From NCBI GenBank assembly GCA_013399895.1, contig VXBA01001255.1, positions 3,764,692-3,828,691 of the forward strand: a stretch of 64,000 nt of DNA, written 5' to 3'. The notes below the pieces were generated by a model that worked only from the letters and a program-made list of their open reading frames with translations, was not told where the DNA came from and searched no databases. This document shows, piece by piece, positions 47,501 through 62,500 of this stretch (positions are counted from its first letter, which is position 1; the number at the start of each line of letters is the position of its first letter). The translations under genes and the position numbers were made by a program. The DNA comes from Serilophus lunatus. Its lineage: Eukaryota > Chordata > Aves > Passeriformes > Eurylaimidae.

Positions 47501-50500
47501 ACACAATGTCTCTGTGTAGCATGAAAAGGAACCTGATACTGGGCAGTCTGGAGCTTTGAGGACCCCTGATTTGTATCAGATTCTCCAGAGAACAAGGGAA
47601 TAGAGTCAGGTCTCGTGTTTGCTTCTGGTTCCCACAGCTGGGATGCCTAGACTTGTACTCAAAAAACCTCTTTCAGATCACAGACCACTGCTGCTCTAGA
47701 TTCTAAAATCTAAGTCTGCTTCTCTGCTTCTGTTGCAGAGAGTCTTTCAGCTTTGGAAACTGAAACCACTATTCCCCTCCATCATTTTCTCATCTAAGAA
47801 ATCTTTCAGCCTTCAAGGCCACACACCATGGCAAGCTTTCTGCAGCCTGGACAGTGATGGAAAGGAGCAAGTGTGTGTGCAAGGCTTTGAGAGATGCCGG
47901 AGGAGCTCAGGGTAGAGGAGCATTCCCTTCTTGTGGCTCATACTAAATTGGCTAAGAGACTCTCATCTAGTGACCAACTGCAATCTAGGCATAGGAAAAA
48001 GAATGTGAACATTTAATATTTGCAGGTTGGGTGTTGTGGGGTTTTTTTGCTGATTTTTTTTTTTAAATACCATGCTTCCCCTAATAATTCACTTAATCCT
48101 CACATAGGCTGGACTGAAAATCAGTAGCCTTTTCACTTTCAAAATTGTCACATTCCATAAAATTTCTTGTAAGGCTTCAGAGGAATATTCTGGATCTAGT
48201 GCCCAATACAGACAGTTTAGCCCATTTGCATTTTCAACTATACAAAATTGTTTGAGAGGAGGTAGTAGAAAAATTATTGGTTTGTGTTGCCTACCAAATG
48301 CCAGAGGGATTTGCTCGTACTAATGGAAAGATTGCCTGCACAGTGTCTAAATGGGTTGCTTTGGAAGGTGTTATTTATAAACTTTCTGTCCCTGAGGCTG
48401 CTAGCTGCTGTGAATGGATAAATATAGACCCTGAGCTGCCTGTAACTGCAGCAGCAGCTCCTGTTGTTTGCAGGTGAACTCTTTTGCCTTGTTTATTTTC
48501 TATATAGATAATACTGGGTATTCTGCTCTGTTTTGAAGTTCATTCAGCGTGCCTCAACAGGGAAAACAGTTTGTCTCTATACAATTTAGCCTTCCCAAAT
48601 TTGTGAATTGATCCAAAGAGTAAGCTTGCACAGATACCTTTCATAATCTTTAACCTTTTCTTTTAGGTCCGTGTGGGAATGGTACAGTTTAGCTCAACTC
48701 CCCACCTTGAATTCCCACTGGGTTCTTACCTAACCAAACAAGAAGTGAAAGAGAGAATCAAGAGGACTGTGTTCAGGTCAGCATGTTTTACAACTCTTCT
48801 CTTTTTCTGGGCTATGAAAAATCTCTGGATTGAGAGGGTTTTTGAGGTTTAGACATCCCTACTTCTGCTGTGTGTACACTAGTCTGATGCCCCCAGGGAG
48901 GGAGGTGAATGAACACTGTCTGTGGTCCATAATCCACAGTCCACTAAAAATGTACAACCAGGTCTGTCTTTGTCAGTGAAAGTTGACAGGGGACAAGGTT
49001 TTCAGTATCCCACTGTAACACGGTGTATACAGAGAGTTTTCCAGGGTTTTCTGGCCGTTTGTGCCAAACAGTGGGTTACATCCTCCATGGAAAAGCAAGC
49101 ATGGCATTCCCTCGTGGCTGAGCAAAGGCAGGACAGAGTGCTGCTTCAATTTTTGGTGTTTGCAATTTCCTTTCTCCTCTGAGGGAGTGACAGATTGCTA
49201 GTCTGTGGATATTTGTGCTTGTGTGCTTCCTGAACTCAAGAGGATCAGATTTTCAAATGGAAACCTTTTTTCTTCCTGAATGCTGAGACTTGGATATCTT
49301 CCCATGACCCCAGGAAATGGAGCCAGAAGTCCAAAGGAGCACGGTCCTTAGAGCTTCTCAAAATCCAAATTTTTAATCTCAGATCCAAATGTATTTCTCT
49401 ACAAAGGATCTGTCAATCACCTCAAAATAACACTTGTTTTGATGATAGATGAGGTACTGGCATGGCTCATGGTTATCTACTCTTTTGGCTGATCTGCATT
49501 AGGTCTAAAGGTCAGATCAACATTTCTCATGGATGTTTGCTGCTCTCAGCATGATGTACATATTGCAAGCAAATGGGATCGCTTCTGGATTTTTCAAGCA
49601 AGATCAGTTTGGATTTTGTTATATTGCTTTTGATAAGTTTAGCAAATCAAGAAAATCTCTCATGTACTGTTACAGGAAAAAACTTCCCAAAACACGGTGC
49701 ATTCCTTCTCTTTGGCTCTTGCTTGAAAGTCTGTGAGAGCAGAGAAAGTGAAGCAGCATTTGTTGTCTGGCACTGAAATTCCTTGATGACAACAAACGGA
49801 TGCTGACAGATCAAACAGAAATAATGACCTTGTGCTCAGCTGTTTCATCCAGTTTAAATGAAAAGCTGACGTTTTGAAGTAGATAGAAGAGTTACGGATG
49901 GATTCCAGTTGGCTTCTGAAAAAAATGGGTGTTTGACATCTTGGTTGAGAGGCTCCTTGATGTGCTTCTGATGAGCTTTTGGCCATTGAGGCATTTCCTG
50001 TCTTCAGCTCTGTGCTCCAGGCAAAGAGCTGACAGCCCTTGGAAGGAGGCAGCCCCAGACTGAAGTGAAGCTTTTGTGATTTATTCAGAGGCTGTCGGTC
50101 TCTCTCTGTGAATGCTGTCCAAAGAGCTTTGGTATTCATTGGCCAGTTTCAGCCATATTCAATTGTAAGGTCAGAAGCTAAACTTCGTATGAGTCAGTGT
50201 CTGGTTACAGGAGAGAAACCTTAGTGCTGTTCCTGAGGAAAGGCAGCAGGTAAAGTCCAAATCTCCTTCAGCTTCAGAAAATCTTTACTGGAATAATGCC
50301 TTGAACACTTTTCCAGTGTCAAAACCCAGCAAACCTCCAAATGCAAATTGAAAATGAATTGAATTTAATGAGCTTTGGTACAGAGACTCTTTATTAACTT
50401 TTTCTAATCCTCAGGGCTTACGTGGGCACAGTGTACTGAGTTCACCAAGATTTAGTCATCACACTGACTACACACAATGTATTTTCCCTCATGCACAGCA

Positions 50501-53500
50501 CTTTTCACTGAAATGTCTGACAGCTACAGACATCCAGTCAGAAAAAGGCAGATTTGGACATGCTATGAACACACAGTTACTGAGTACGTTTTGAAAGGAT
50601 GGAGTGAGAGGAGGAAGTACCTAAAGGAAGAAGTTCAAAGTAAAAAGGCCTGGCAGGTATTGAATGAAAGAAATTTCTGTGAAAATCAGAGGGTAGATGG
50701 AAAAATAATGAACTTGGGCATGATGGCTGCTTGGACAGAATTGTAATAGAGCTGGAAATGTCTCCTCTGTCCAGTGGCTGTATTATCACCAGGTCTGTGC
50801 CATGTTCCTAGTGAGCTGGGCTCTCTCTGGTATCAAATATCCTGTCAGGGATGGCACATTGCAGACCTCTTGCATTATACAGATAGAGAACAAGCAAGAA
50901 AGGAAGAGGGATACTTGTGTCCCTGCCGCACTTACTCCTTTGAGATGAGCAAAAGTTTAGCCCTCCAACAATGAAAAGACCACATCTTGTAGGCAGGGAT
51001 TGAAATTGGCCACAGTAGCTGAAGAACTTGCAATGGAGGTTGCCCTCGGTTTTTACAGGGGATGAAAGGCTTCTGCTCAGTGTGTGGTGGTGTAGGAAGG
51101 GCGGTGGTGTTGACTGGGTGGGGAACAGAGATGGTGAATGTAAAGCTTGATTTGGTTTCATCAGGTGGCTGCAGCAGGGGCTGGGGTGCCAGTACAGCCT
51201 GAGATGCTGAGCAATGGGATGTAGGCAAGGAGTTGAGGCAGCTGGGGATGATTTCATCCAGCCACCTTGGAATCTAGCTACTCAGCCTGCCAAACCTCAC
51301 CCTGCAAGACAGTGGTGAGACCATCTTCTATTGAAGATCTCTCTTATGTTACCCTTGGCTTTCACTTAAACTTCATTGTTGAGCTCAAAATGTAATCATT
51401 CCTACCTCAACCTCACAGAGATAATAGTTTTATGTATAATTTTGATGACATTTCATGGTACACAGAACATGGAAGCCAGTTTTGAGTAGGCACCTCTAAT
51501 AAGCATTTAAAGTTAAATCCTAAAAGCAGAGGACGACACCACTGCCCACTAACAAGAATTAACAGCTATAGTAAATGTGCAGCCCATGAAAATAACCATA
51601 CCCTGTCCATCCCCTCCTAAACCTCTGTGTACATATAGCACTCCCCTTCTGTTCCCTTCTGCTTTATTTTTAGCATCCTCTGCAATGAGGGGCTCCTTCC
51701 CTGTTCACATCCAGTATGCCACTTCCCTTCTTGCAGACACTGACCATAGCCCTGCCTGCCTGCAGTCAGCATTCCTTCTCTTTGGGTGCACTCTGCTGCC
51801 AGGGGGATCTCTTTTGTCCCTCCCCAGGCTTTGTGCTGATGTGCAGCAGTATGCTCCCAGACAGGCAGCTCCAGGGTGTACAGGGTCAGCAGGGCAGTTG
51901 GACTCTAAGGGAGCATCCAGCAGTCAGAAAATCTTATTCTTTAGTGATCTCACAAGAAAAAGTCTCAGGATTTCTGCAGCATCTTTGACTAAAGCTGTGT
52001 TCTGGCAAGCTGTAGCTTATTTTCTACTTATGCTGCATTCAAGGTTGCTTATCCTTGGGAGTTATTGCTCAGCTGCAAGGTTTGATGTCTGCCATTTCCT
52101 GATGCACATTTTCTCTGCTGATTTATATCACTGCTGCAAGGCGCCCCCTTTGGCACCTGCGTCCTGCTATGGGTTCAGTACTTTGCTACTGGGAGGATTG
52201 TGAGTATTGAACTCATTGGTTTATACCTCAGGAATATTCTCTTCTCCAGGGAATAAGAAAAATGATAATATATGCCAAAATATGAAGGTACATGGTTCCT
52301 TGCACCACCAGAAACAGCTTTTGTGGGGCCAGGCAAAAGAGAGTAGATGGTTTTGTAGGGAAGGACCTGAGATCAGCATTCAAATGTGCCTCTGTTGTCT
52401 TTGATCCAAGATGACACTCAGTTTTCATATATTCAGAGGTCAGCTTGCATACCTCTCTTTCCTGCTCCCCAGGCCCACTTCTTTTCAGGACCACCCCATC
52501 AATCAGTTCTTTGGAGCAGGAGGATATGTGCAGACTTCTGTATGACACTTCTACAAGTCTGTCCCTTCATCTCTTGATGTACCCTTCATTTGTAAGCAAA
52601 GAATGGAAAGACTATCTTCATCTCATGCTTTGAGTTACATTTATTACAAGAAATGTTTGGATGGGAGAGACTGCTAGGGAAGCTCCATGATAGCTCCCAG
52701 AACTTTTCTGTCATACCAGTGCTGCTGGCAGGCAACCTAGCAGATGAGAATATTGCTTTTAACCAAGCTAAGCATAGATTTAGATAAAAGGAGCAAGAGT
52801 GTTTTTTGTTACTGTTTGCTTTCCTAATATAAAAGGTACTGGTGAAGCCCTGAAGAAAGCAGGCCTTGTGTTCAGTTATCCTGAATTTCCAGGGGTACAC
52901 TGAGAAGCTTTCAGCATTTGTATTTTCAGGAGAATAGATGGGATGGAGGGATAGGAAGATGAGAAGAATTGACAGGATTATAAACCTCTGTGGAGGTGTT
53001 GTGTGACAACAAGCCACACAACATGCTAAGTTTCCCATTACCAGAGGGTGGAAATTTGAAAACCAAATGGTAAACTCAGTAGCAGAAGAGCTTTGATTTC
53101 CGCTGTTCCGATTTTATTTCCCTGCTTTCTAGAGGTGGGAGCACAGACACAGGTCGGGCTCTGAAGTACATTCTTCGAAAGAGATTCCCTGGTGGTAGGA
53201 ACTCAAGTGTCCCTGAAGTCCTGATCATCATTTCAGATGGAAAGTCCCAGGGCAGCGCTGCAGTGCCTGCAGTGCAGGTGAAGGAGAGACACATCACGAT
53301 TTTTGCAGTGGGAGTCAAGTTTCCAAGGTAGGAAACTTTCCAGAGTGGGAAATTCAGGCCCAGGTAGCCAAATGGCAAGTCCTGGTGAGTGAAGGATAGT
53401 CTTGGGCTAGATATGAGTTTTGGAAAGAGAAAAGGGGAAGTTGCAGGGTAACAGAGGCATGGAGGGAACACTGATTTGGTTGCTGATGTACAGGAGGGCC

Positions 53501-56500
53501 ACGTTTGATGAGGGAAACTTTTCCATTGAGTAGAGCTATCCTACTGCCAGAGACTAAACACATAAGGATATTGAAAACTGTTTGAAGAGTGTCATGGTTT
53601 TACATCAGTATTTGTTGGCAGGGTTGGCTTTGATAACCAGTCCTTTGGGGGGACACTAAGCAGTTGGACTGTCCCTTGCTTGGCAGGTGGGAGGAGCTGC
53701 ACATGCTGGCCAGCGAGCCCCCCGAGAGGCATGTGCTCTTTGCTGGAGATGCTGACGATGCTGCCAATGGCCTGTACAGCACCCTGACTGGCTCTGTCTG
53801 CAGCACCACTGCTCCAGGTAACTGCTGTCCTGGCTCAACCTTTGTGTCCATGCTTTGAACTCGGACCATGTCAGACCACGTCACCAAGCGAGGAAGATGA
53901 GGTGGTATCAGGAAGCATACAGGGGAATTAGCAGGTGTTGCACTCTGAGGTAACCTGCCTCTGGTGCCCAGAGTGGAGGGTGTACTTACCAACTACCTCT
54001 CCAAATGTCTCTGAGCTGCAGGGCCTTAAATCTTTCTGTGTCTCAGTTCACCTCTGAAAATGGGAATATTGGTCCTTGCTTATGTCGCGAGGGATAGAGG
54101 GATAAAGAGAATCGTGTGAAATTTTCTAATGGACTCGTCTGTATGTTAAGGGGAAGCACCAGGCCCGTGTAGAAGATAAAAAAGATAAAACTAGAGTGGT
54201 CCAGAGGTGGAAGAAAGTCAAATCCATGAATGATGAAAGCAACAAAGGGGCTGAAAAGCTGTAATTGAACCCTGAACTCAGCAGTGTGAGGTTTAGGGCA
54301 AAGCAAAGGAGGCTGAACAGTGAGCTCCTCAGAAAGTTGGGTGATCTGGTGAGCTTGTCGACAGAAAATTTCTCTTCTGGGACCTCATGGAGGGTCTTGG
54401 AAGCACTACCTGCTCCAGGTAGTTGAAAATGGTTCTCTGCTCCCACAGATTTTGTATTTTCAGGCAATTGATGCTAGTTTGTATTTTTTTCTCCTACAGG
54501 TTGCAAAGTTGAATCCCACCCTTGTGAGCGCAGGACCCTGGAGACTGTGAAAGAACTGGCTGGAGACTTTGTGTGTTGGAAAGGCTCGAAGCAGCCCAAT
54601 GGTGTGCAGGCTTCACTGTGCCCTTTCATCAGGTGAGCTGGATACCCACATCTCTATTTTATTGTGAGTGGGGCTGAGAGAATACAGAGATACAGTAATA
54701 AGGGGGTTTTATTACTTTTACTTTTTTCTAGGATGAAGCTGCAAACATGCTCTCAGTCCTAGAAAGAGGCCCTCTCTGCTCTGGCCACTGGCTGATCTGA
54801 GAATTGAAGGGTCAAAGCAGGAGCTGAGGCAAGCAGCAAGAACAACATAAATACTATAATTGGATTAATTTCCAACCTGTTGAACTGTTATGATTTGAAG
54901 TGTGCATCTCTAAATTTCTGTTTATGTCTCTGTACACTGTGCAGCAGAGGGTTTCTAGGTCTGGCTCCCTGTGTTGATGCTGGTTCAGTTTTCATCCACT
55001 CAGGCTTTCTTGCTTTCAGAGAAACCCCTTTTCCTTTGCTTGGCTGCCCTGGTGGAGCTTAGGAAGGACTTTCCTAGGGAGAGGGTCCAGTCAGTGGCAG
55101 AGAATACCCCCTAGTTATAGTGCAGCAGTCCCAAAACTGGGATGCACACAAAGAACTGCATTGTCAGGTCAATGGTAGTGAGTTGTGTGAAGGAAATATT
55201 CTCTTGCTTGGAGAGAGGAGACTGGAACTGAAAAACCATAAAGCAGGTCAGGTCCTTCAAATAATATTGTCCCTGCTGTTGGTACACTGGGAGAAATGCT
55301 TAAAAAAAGCTGTGAGGCAAAGGCAGCTTTGTGCTCCTTGTCCATAAAAATAGGTGAGTGAGAGTGGTTGTACAGAAACTGGTAGGGTGGTTGTTGTTTA
55401 TTTGAAGAGAGGCTTCATGTGTTTGTTTTAATACCAAGGAGTCAGATTAGTATTTGAAAATCACCCCAGATCTGGGCTGTGCATTGGTGCCCTGCTGCAC
55501 AGCTACAGGGAGATGATTCCGTGGGTAATTTCAGATGTGTCCTAGTGCCTGTGACCATTTCCAGGTACTTGTACCTTGTAGACAATGTGGGAAAGCAGAG
55601 CAGCCTGTGGCTTGTGAGTGGCATCCCAAAAATAATGGTTCTTGCCACAGTTGCTACTAATTTGAGCCACCTTAAGGCAGAGCACTGCAAAATCATAGTA
55701 ATGAAGCTGCAGGTATTGGAGCATTAGAAATCACGTTAACATGGATGAAAAAAACCCCAAACAGGAATCATCTCAGGAACCAATGTTGCCTGCCTTCTTA
55801 CGTGTGGCAAATACACATGTCTGCTCTGTTTTGTTGTGGGTTTTTTTATGTCCCCTTAGGACAGGGAAATGGTAGAGGGAGTTGAAAAATCACAGTATGA
55901 GGCACAGCCAATGACTGGGGGTTTCTTCCCTGTGTAAGCCTTGCTTGTCCTCTAGTTACAGCTGGATAAGTTAAATGCCAGAATTAATATTGAACAATAA
56001 ATTGTCACTGCTGTAAAATTTTCTTTTCATTCCAATTTAGAGAAACAAGGTTAACATCTCTTTTGTAGCAACTAAAACAAATAATTATTTTGAGCCTTAA
56101 AAATACATCCATAATCTTTAAACATAAAGCATTAAAATGGAGTTCCAAAAAAAGGGTAGGTTTTATGAAATTATGTTTTTCTCTTTTGCCGCCCCACTTA
56201 GAATGGACATCTTTTGAAATATTTGCTTTGAAGAATTGTGTTTCCAAAGGAAAATATGTTCCATTGAAAACACAGTGAGGTCAACATTGAAGACAGCTCG
56301 TTAATCTTTAAATTCATGATAAGCCTTATTCTTCCTGTTTCAGATGGAAGAGAGTCTTGATAAAACACCCATCCAGATGCTTCCGAACTGTATGCCCAGG
56401 TGGGACTTCACTTTTCCAAAATTTTTATTTATGAAGCAGGAAGGGTAATAACTAATGAATACGAAGACAGGGGTTTGCTTTCACTTCTAAAATTTTTGTT

Positions 56501-59500
56501 CCAAGTAAGAGACTGTGATCCTTAACAACCAGTTGATATTTTGTCCAGTTTTTTTGCCTCTATGACCAGAGTTCCTTTGGATTAAAACATCTCCCAGTCA
56601 TTTCTTTTTCCACTTGAGGATCCTGTGAATCCTCATCTACTCTTGTCCCTGAGAAAGATGCTTGCACTGCTTCCTAAGGCTTACAGGGAGTCACTGCTCT
56701 CCAGCTAGGGGAGTATGCAGTGATACTTCCAGCCATCCACCTGGGACCACGAACAGCACCAGTTTAGCAGGGAGCATGGCACCTGCTGATTGCCAGTCTG
56801 TTTAGGGGGTATTGAAATAGCTGTGGTCCTTCAGTTCTTTCTGCAAATTCCGGTGACAGCAGCTTTATTTTCTTTGTGAGTACAACACTGTCCAAGCAGC
56901 AGGCCAGACTCTGACCCCTTCACTGCTGCTGAAGGCCCTGCTGCCCTGCCAGATTTACAGCAATTCTATATTTATGTGTGTGTAGCTTCACTGGTGGGGT
57001 TTCAAAGCAAATTAAGTGAGGTTGGTCTGGTTTGCTCTCTTGTCCTTGCCAACTGGACAGCCATCCCAAAAAATGAAAAATGAAATTGCCATGAAAGTGA
57101 GGGTACACGTGGCTCTGTGTTAGTTCAGACTCTATGGCAAGAGGGGCAGAGCTGTGACCCCTTTTCCATTAATGGTGAGGTTCACACCGGGAGAGGATGG
57201 GAAAGGGCAGGTTCCTGGCTGACTCCCTGTCTTTCCCTTCCCTGGTCCTGTTTAGACCCTTGTGACTCCCAGCCATGCCAGAATGGTGGCACGTGTGTCT
57301 CAGAAGGACTGGACAGATACCATTGCCTCTGCCTCGTGGGGTATGGAGGAGACTTCCACTGTGGTAGGTGTGAACTTGTGCTCTGCCTCCTTCCTTCTTG
57401 GCCATGTCCTGTATTTGTGGTGCCCTTTGCACTGGCATGGGAATGACTGAGATTGGGCTACAGACTTTGGGCTTTCCTCCATAAGACAGGCTGAGTTTAC
57501 TCTTATTCTGATTATGACTGTGTCAGACTCAGTGGCTGGGTCCTGCTGTTCAGAAACCATGTGGGTCTCACCCTGGTGGGGCTGCCTCTGTGTCTAAATG
57601 CAGGTGCTGTATGATCAGAACAGAGAAACTGGAAGAGACACGTTTGTGTGTCTGTTGAGCTCTTCCTTGCACATGTGGGCCCAGGAAGAACTCCTGGTTA
57701 TGGGGGTTCAATGTAAGAAACCCAGGAAGGTCCTGATCATTAGAAAATGCCCTGTACTTACTTTTCCCAGAACAAAAACTCCCACTTCAAATTGTCTCTG
57801 GATATTACAGATGTGAGGGTTTGGTGCTTCGACTCTCCTTTGTCCGGTAGGTGATTGTGTACTGTGTTTTGCCTACAGTACTAAGAAAGTGAAGTTGTCA
57901 TTTCTAATTTGAAGTTTGCCATCCGAAAGTTCATGGAATTCCCCCAGACCTCCATAAATATATCCTGTCTCTAAAGGCTTGTGTGGCATCCAGCCAAAAT
58001 AAAGCTCACTCTTGGCACAGTGGTCCTCCAGCTCATTACATGACTGGCAAAATATTTGGGATGCTGGACATAGTATCTCTTCTCCACACCACAGGGCTTC
58101 CAGCAGGCCCCCCCTGAGGTGCCCAGCATGCTTATCTGGTTGCCCTGCAAATGACTAATTGCCATCTGCCTTTTCAGCAGCAAAGCTGAGCCTCGAGTGC
58201 AGTGTGGATCTTCTTTTCCTGGTGGACAGCTCAGCAGGGGTCACGCTGGAAGGGTTCCTGCGCTACAAGGCTTTCCTCAAAAGGTTCCTCCAAGCAGTGA
58301 TGGGCCAGGACTCGCCAATGAATGTGGGAGTGGCCCAGTATGATGATGATGTCAGGATACCCATTGAATTGGGCCAACACAAGGATACATTCAGTCTCAT
58401 GAAGAGCATTGATGCTTTGAACTTCGGTGGAGGAAGAACCCTGACAGGCAGAGCTCTGCAATACATCGCACAGCATGGTTTTAGAAGCTCCCCAGTCTTT
58501 GCAGATGTGCAGGATGATCTCCCTCGTGTGGTTGTCTTGCTCACTGACTCAAAGTCCCAGGATTCAGTGGCAGAAGCCCCTTTGTACACAAAAGTCCAAA
58601 ATCTCTTCTTGATCGGTATAGGCAGCAGCTTCATGAGAGCAGAGCTGACCGAGATGACTGGCAACCCACAGCAGACAATCGTCTACTTGGACCCTCAGGA
58701 CCTGTTCAACAGGATCCCAGAGCTGCAGAGAAGAATCTGCAGTGTGGACAATGCTGAAGGTAAGGCTGTGGTATGGGCATTGTGAGATGAGTTTGCTAAA
58801 CCGTGAAGACGTGTTCGGAGCTCCACTGGCGAGGAGGGAAGGACAGAACAGGGATTGTCCTTGTTTTGTTTGTGTCAATCACAGACCAGGGACTAACCTT
58901 CCATGAGTGATTTTTGTGACAGATCTCTATCCATTGGTGTGAAAGAGACGTAGATCACCTTTCACCAGCAGTGTTAAATTTTGCCCACAATTTCCTCCCA
59001 GTGCTTTTTTTTGGTCAGAAATGAGTACATACACATTCTGAAAGAGGACGTGTTTGCACTCTTCTACACAGGCTGCCAGGCACAGTCCCTTGATTTGGCA
59101 TTTGCCATGGATGCCTCATCTGGAGTTGGCCTGGAGAACTTTCTGCGTCTGAGGCGCTTTGTCAGGAGCAGCTGTTTGCACTTCAACGTCAACCGGGATG
59201 TCACCCAAATTGCCCTCGTGATCTATGGCAGCGAAGCTCACACTGTGTTTGCTTTGGATACCCACACAAGCAGTTCTGCCGTGCTCCAAGCCCTCGACCA
59301 GGTGCCTTTCCTTGGGGGCTCAGCCTCTGCTGGCAGCGCCTTGCTGCATGTTTATGGTGATGTAATGACTGTGCAGAAGGGAGCAAGACCTGGTGTCAAC
59401 AAGGTGGTGGTGCTGCTCACGAGCGGAGGTGGATTGGAGGATGCAGCTGCCCCAGCTCAGCAGCTGAGACACAATGGCATCTTGGTGTTTGTGGTTGTCA

Positions 59501-62500
59501 CTGGGGACACACAGAGGGACATGCTACTGAGAGTTGCTGGGTCTCCCAACTACCTGATCCACATCTCTTCCTATGAAGACCTGCAGTATTACCAAGGCCT
59601 TATCATTGAAAGAATCTGTGAAGGTAGGAGAACATCCAGTCCTCACTCTTTATGTGAGGACTGCTGCTATTGTAGGTTTTCTGATGCTTTACTGAGTGAG
59701 CTCAATGCTATGTTTTGCATTTTTCTGGTGGGAGAAACTGGGACATAGAGATCTGGTGACTGTCCGGAGCAATCCTATAGGAATAGCAACAAACTGAGAT
59801 TCAGTTCAGAGGGTGAGACTGGGCATAATGTCACTGGCTTTTTCCAGCCCTGCTAGGTCTAGATTCTGCTTTCCCTGAAAGAAAAAGAAGTTTGCTTTTT
59901 CTCTGGGGTTTCTTGAAATGTGTAGAATTTGGTGTGCATTCTTGTACCCTCTGCAATGTTGCTGGGGGGGCTTAATGGGAAACATTTCCATGCTGGTCCC
60001 TAAGTGAGGTCTCTGCTGTCTTGTTGAGCAGGTTTGTGACCAGATGCTTGCAAAGTGGTGAGTCTGTAACCTCATCACTCCTGTTCCTTCTTAATGTCCC
60101 ACTACTGAAATTATCTGTGTAGACTTTCAAGATTTTATTTGTGTTGCACAAGATTTAATAATAAAATCAGAATCTGCCCATCTTGAAGCCTGTGGGTGGC
60201 TAAACTAGGCCTTCAGACAACTTGTGATTAATTTTCTTTGCAGGAACAAATCCTTATCTACAATGGGTGAGGGAAGAATTTTCGAATATTCATATGAAAA
60301 TTCGTGGGGGAAGGGTTGGGGGGAAAGGTGCACTTTCTTTAAAACTTTGAGTCCTGAGTGCCAGTACCCAGCTGGAAAAAAATGTCTCTAATACTAAGTT
60401 TGAAACACTTGCTTTGTGAGTACAAGTGCTTTTGTTGGATGTAAATCAGCTTTTCAGAAAGGATAGCAGCTCTGGTTTGAGAGAGGTTAGTGCTGGTGAA
60501 AGTGCTTCTAGTTAAAATGCCGTGCCTTGTTTCTGATTCAAAACAGCACGAGTTTAACATCTAGTGTGCTTTTGTTACATTTTAACACATTTATAAGATC
60601 AAATGAAGAAGTGTGTTTGAGCTTCAGCACAGTCAAAGGTCCTTTTCATCTCTGGGCATGCCCATGTCTCCTTCAGGCTTCGGAAGAGCTACAGCACTGT
60701 CTGTGTGGTGTGAGGAGCTGCTCTCTTGGCAGGCTCTGCAGATGGTTTCTACCTGGAGCTTGTCAATGGGTACAGTGCTACCTGTTACAGTGGTACTTTT
60801 ACAGTGGTATTTTCAGCTGTGTTGTAAAAGCAGTGTACTGTACCATGACATTAACTAAAATACCACGGATGAAGGGGAAGAAACAGCAAGGTTCAATGAG
60901 TCAGGGTAGTAACATATCATTTCCTGAGACTGAATTGCTACTTTCATTTCATGGGCAGGTAATTGCTGTTTGTACTAGATAGGCTGGGACCAAGGGTGAT
61001 GTGAAGATAAGCCCTTCATTCAGTCTTCTGCTCCTCAGTCCAAGATTTAATAACAGATTCATTGTCGTGAAAGGACTTTAAAAAATGCATGACTCAGGAT
61101 AAAAGTATTTGAGAAACAGACTCTACCTCTGGATACCTCGAATATGGTATTTATTCTAAGGTTCAGCTGAAAAATGTCCAGAAAAAAAGGACCCAGGGTC
61201 TAGGAGAAAAGAGCTTGAGCATTAAATATATACAGATCTGATTAATGGAAATACAAGTTCTTGGGATCGTCAAAGGGTGTAATCCCTGAAGTGCAAGAAG
61301 CTTATTTAAGATGATTTATGTTAACAGCAGGCTTGAGTTCAGAGAAAAGATGGTGTGGCAGAAAAGCACGATTCCCTGAAACAGGCTGTGAGGTTATGGT
61401 GTGAGTAGCCATGGAGGGGGGTGAGTGACACATGACATGTAGAGCAGAGCACCATGGAAAAGTTCTTTGGGGAACGGCAGCATGTGGAAGATGAGTGCTG
61501 TGTCCAAGAGATCTGACTTTCATTGCCAGTGGCTGTACCAGCCCAGTAAAAATGAGTGTCCATCCCTGAGGATACACTGTTGGGCAAGGCCCCATCTGAG
61601 ATGTCCCATGATGACAAAAATGTTTTGAACTGAGCTTGGCCCTATATAAAATAAAACGGAGCTAAGGATTGAGATGTCTCAGGTCTAGAACTGTAACAAC
61701 AACAACAACAAAAAATCAATTAAAATGTTGCCATTGTTAAGTGTAGGTTGAGACTTGATGTGCATATATCATTATCTGTACAGGGAGAATGAGCACAATG
61801 CATGTTAAGCTGTAGAAAGCCTCCTGGCAGAAATGGTATAATAGTTGTATTCTTCCCTTCTTCCCTTTTTCTATTCCCTCTGTGCTGTTCTGTACCATGG
61901 AGCAAAGGGTAAGCATACCAGCTCTACACCACATAGTTGTTCAGCAGAGGAATTTCACACCGTTAGCAACACTGTGGTGGTGTTGCCAGCCGACTGGAAG
62001 CAAATCCCTCTGGGATGCTGCTACTTAACCTAATGTATTGGCAGCAAGGCAGCATGAAACACTGCCAGCCCTGCTGACAGCTGGGCTCTGTTGTGTTAAT
62101 AGGGTTGGGAAAGCTGTCACATACTTCATAAAAACAGAGCTAATAACTTGGGCTGTGGTTGCAGGCTTCTCTCAAGCCTCCTAGAAAGGAAGCTCAGAAA
62201 TGTTTCCTGTGTGGTTTTCCATTCATGCCATCCTTGCTTCCCAGCTGATTTCTTGTCCTTGTTCCTCTCTGGTGGAAACTCATATCCTCTCCAGGGCAAA
62301 GTGGAATTTGCACTCCAGTGGTGTTTGGGATTTCTGCTTTGTCAGTGTCTGGATGTGGGGAGCTTGGAAATGCTCATATGTTCCATGCAGAGTTCTGAAG
62401 ATGCTCCATTTTGTTTTTCTGTGATACGCAGCCTAACATAATGTCATTCTTTTAAGCTTTATTAGGAATATTTTCTCCCAGATTAGGATCTCTAGAAAAG

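Noticed and set aside
51577..52203. 208-codon open frame on the + strand inside a VWA2 intron
   Set aside because: No domain, low-complexity Ser/Leu/Cys composition, overlapped by other frames, and VWA2 splicing passes over it. A chance open frame is likelier.
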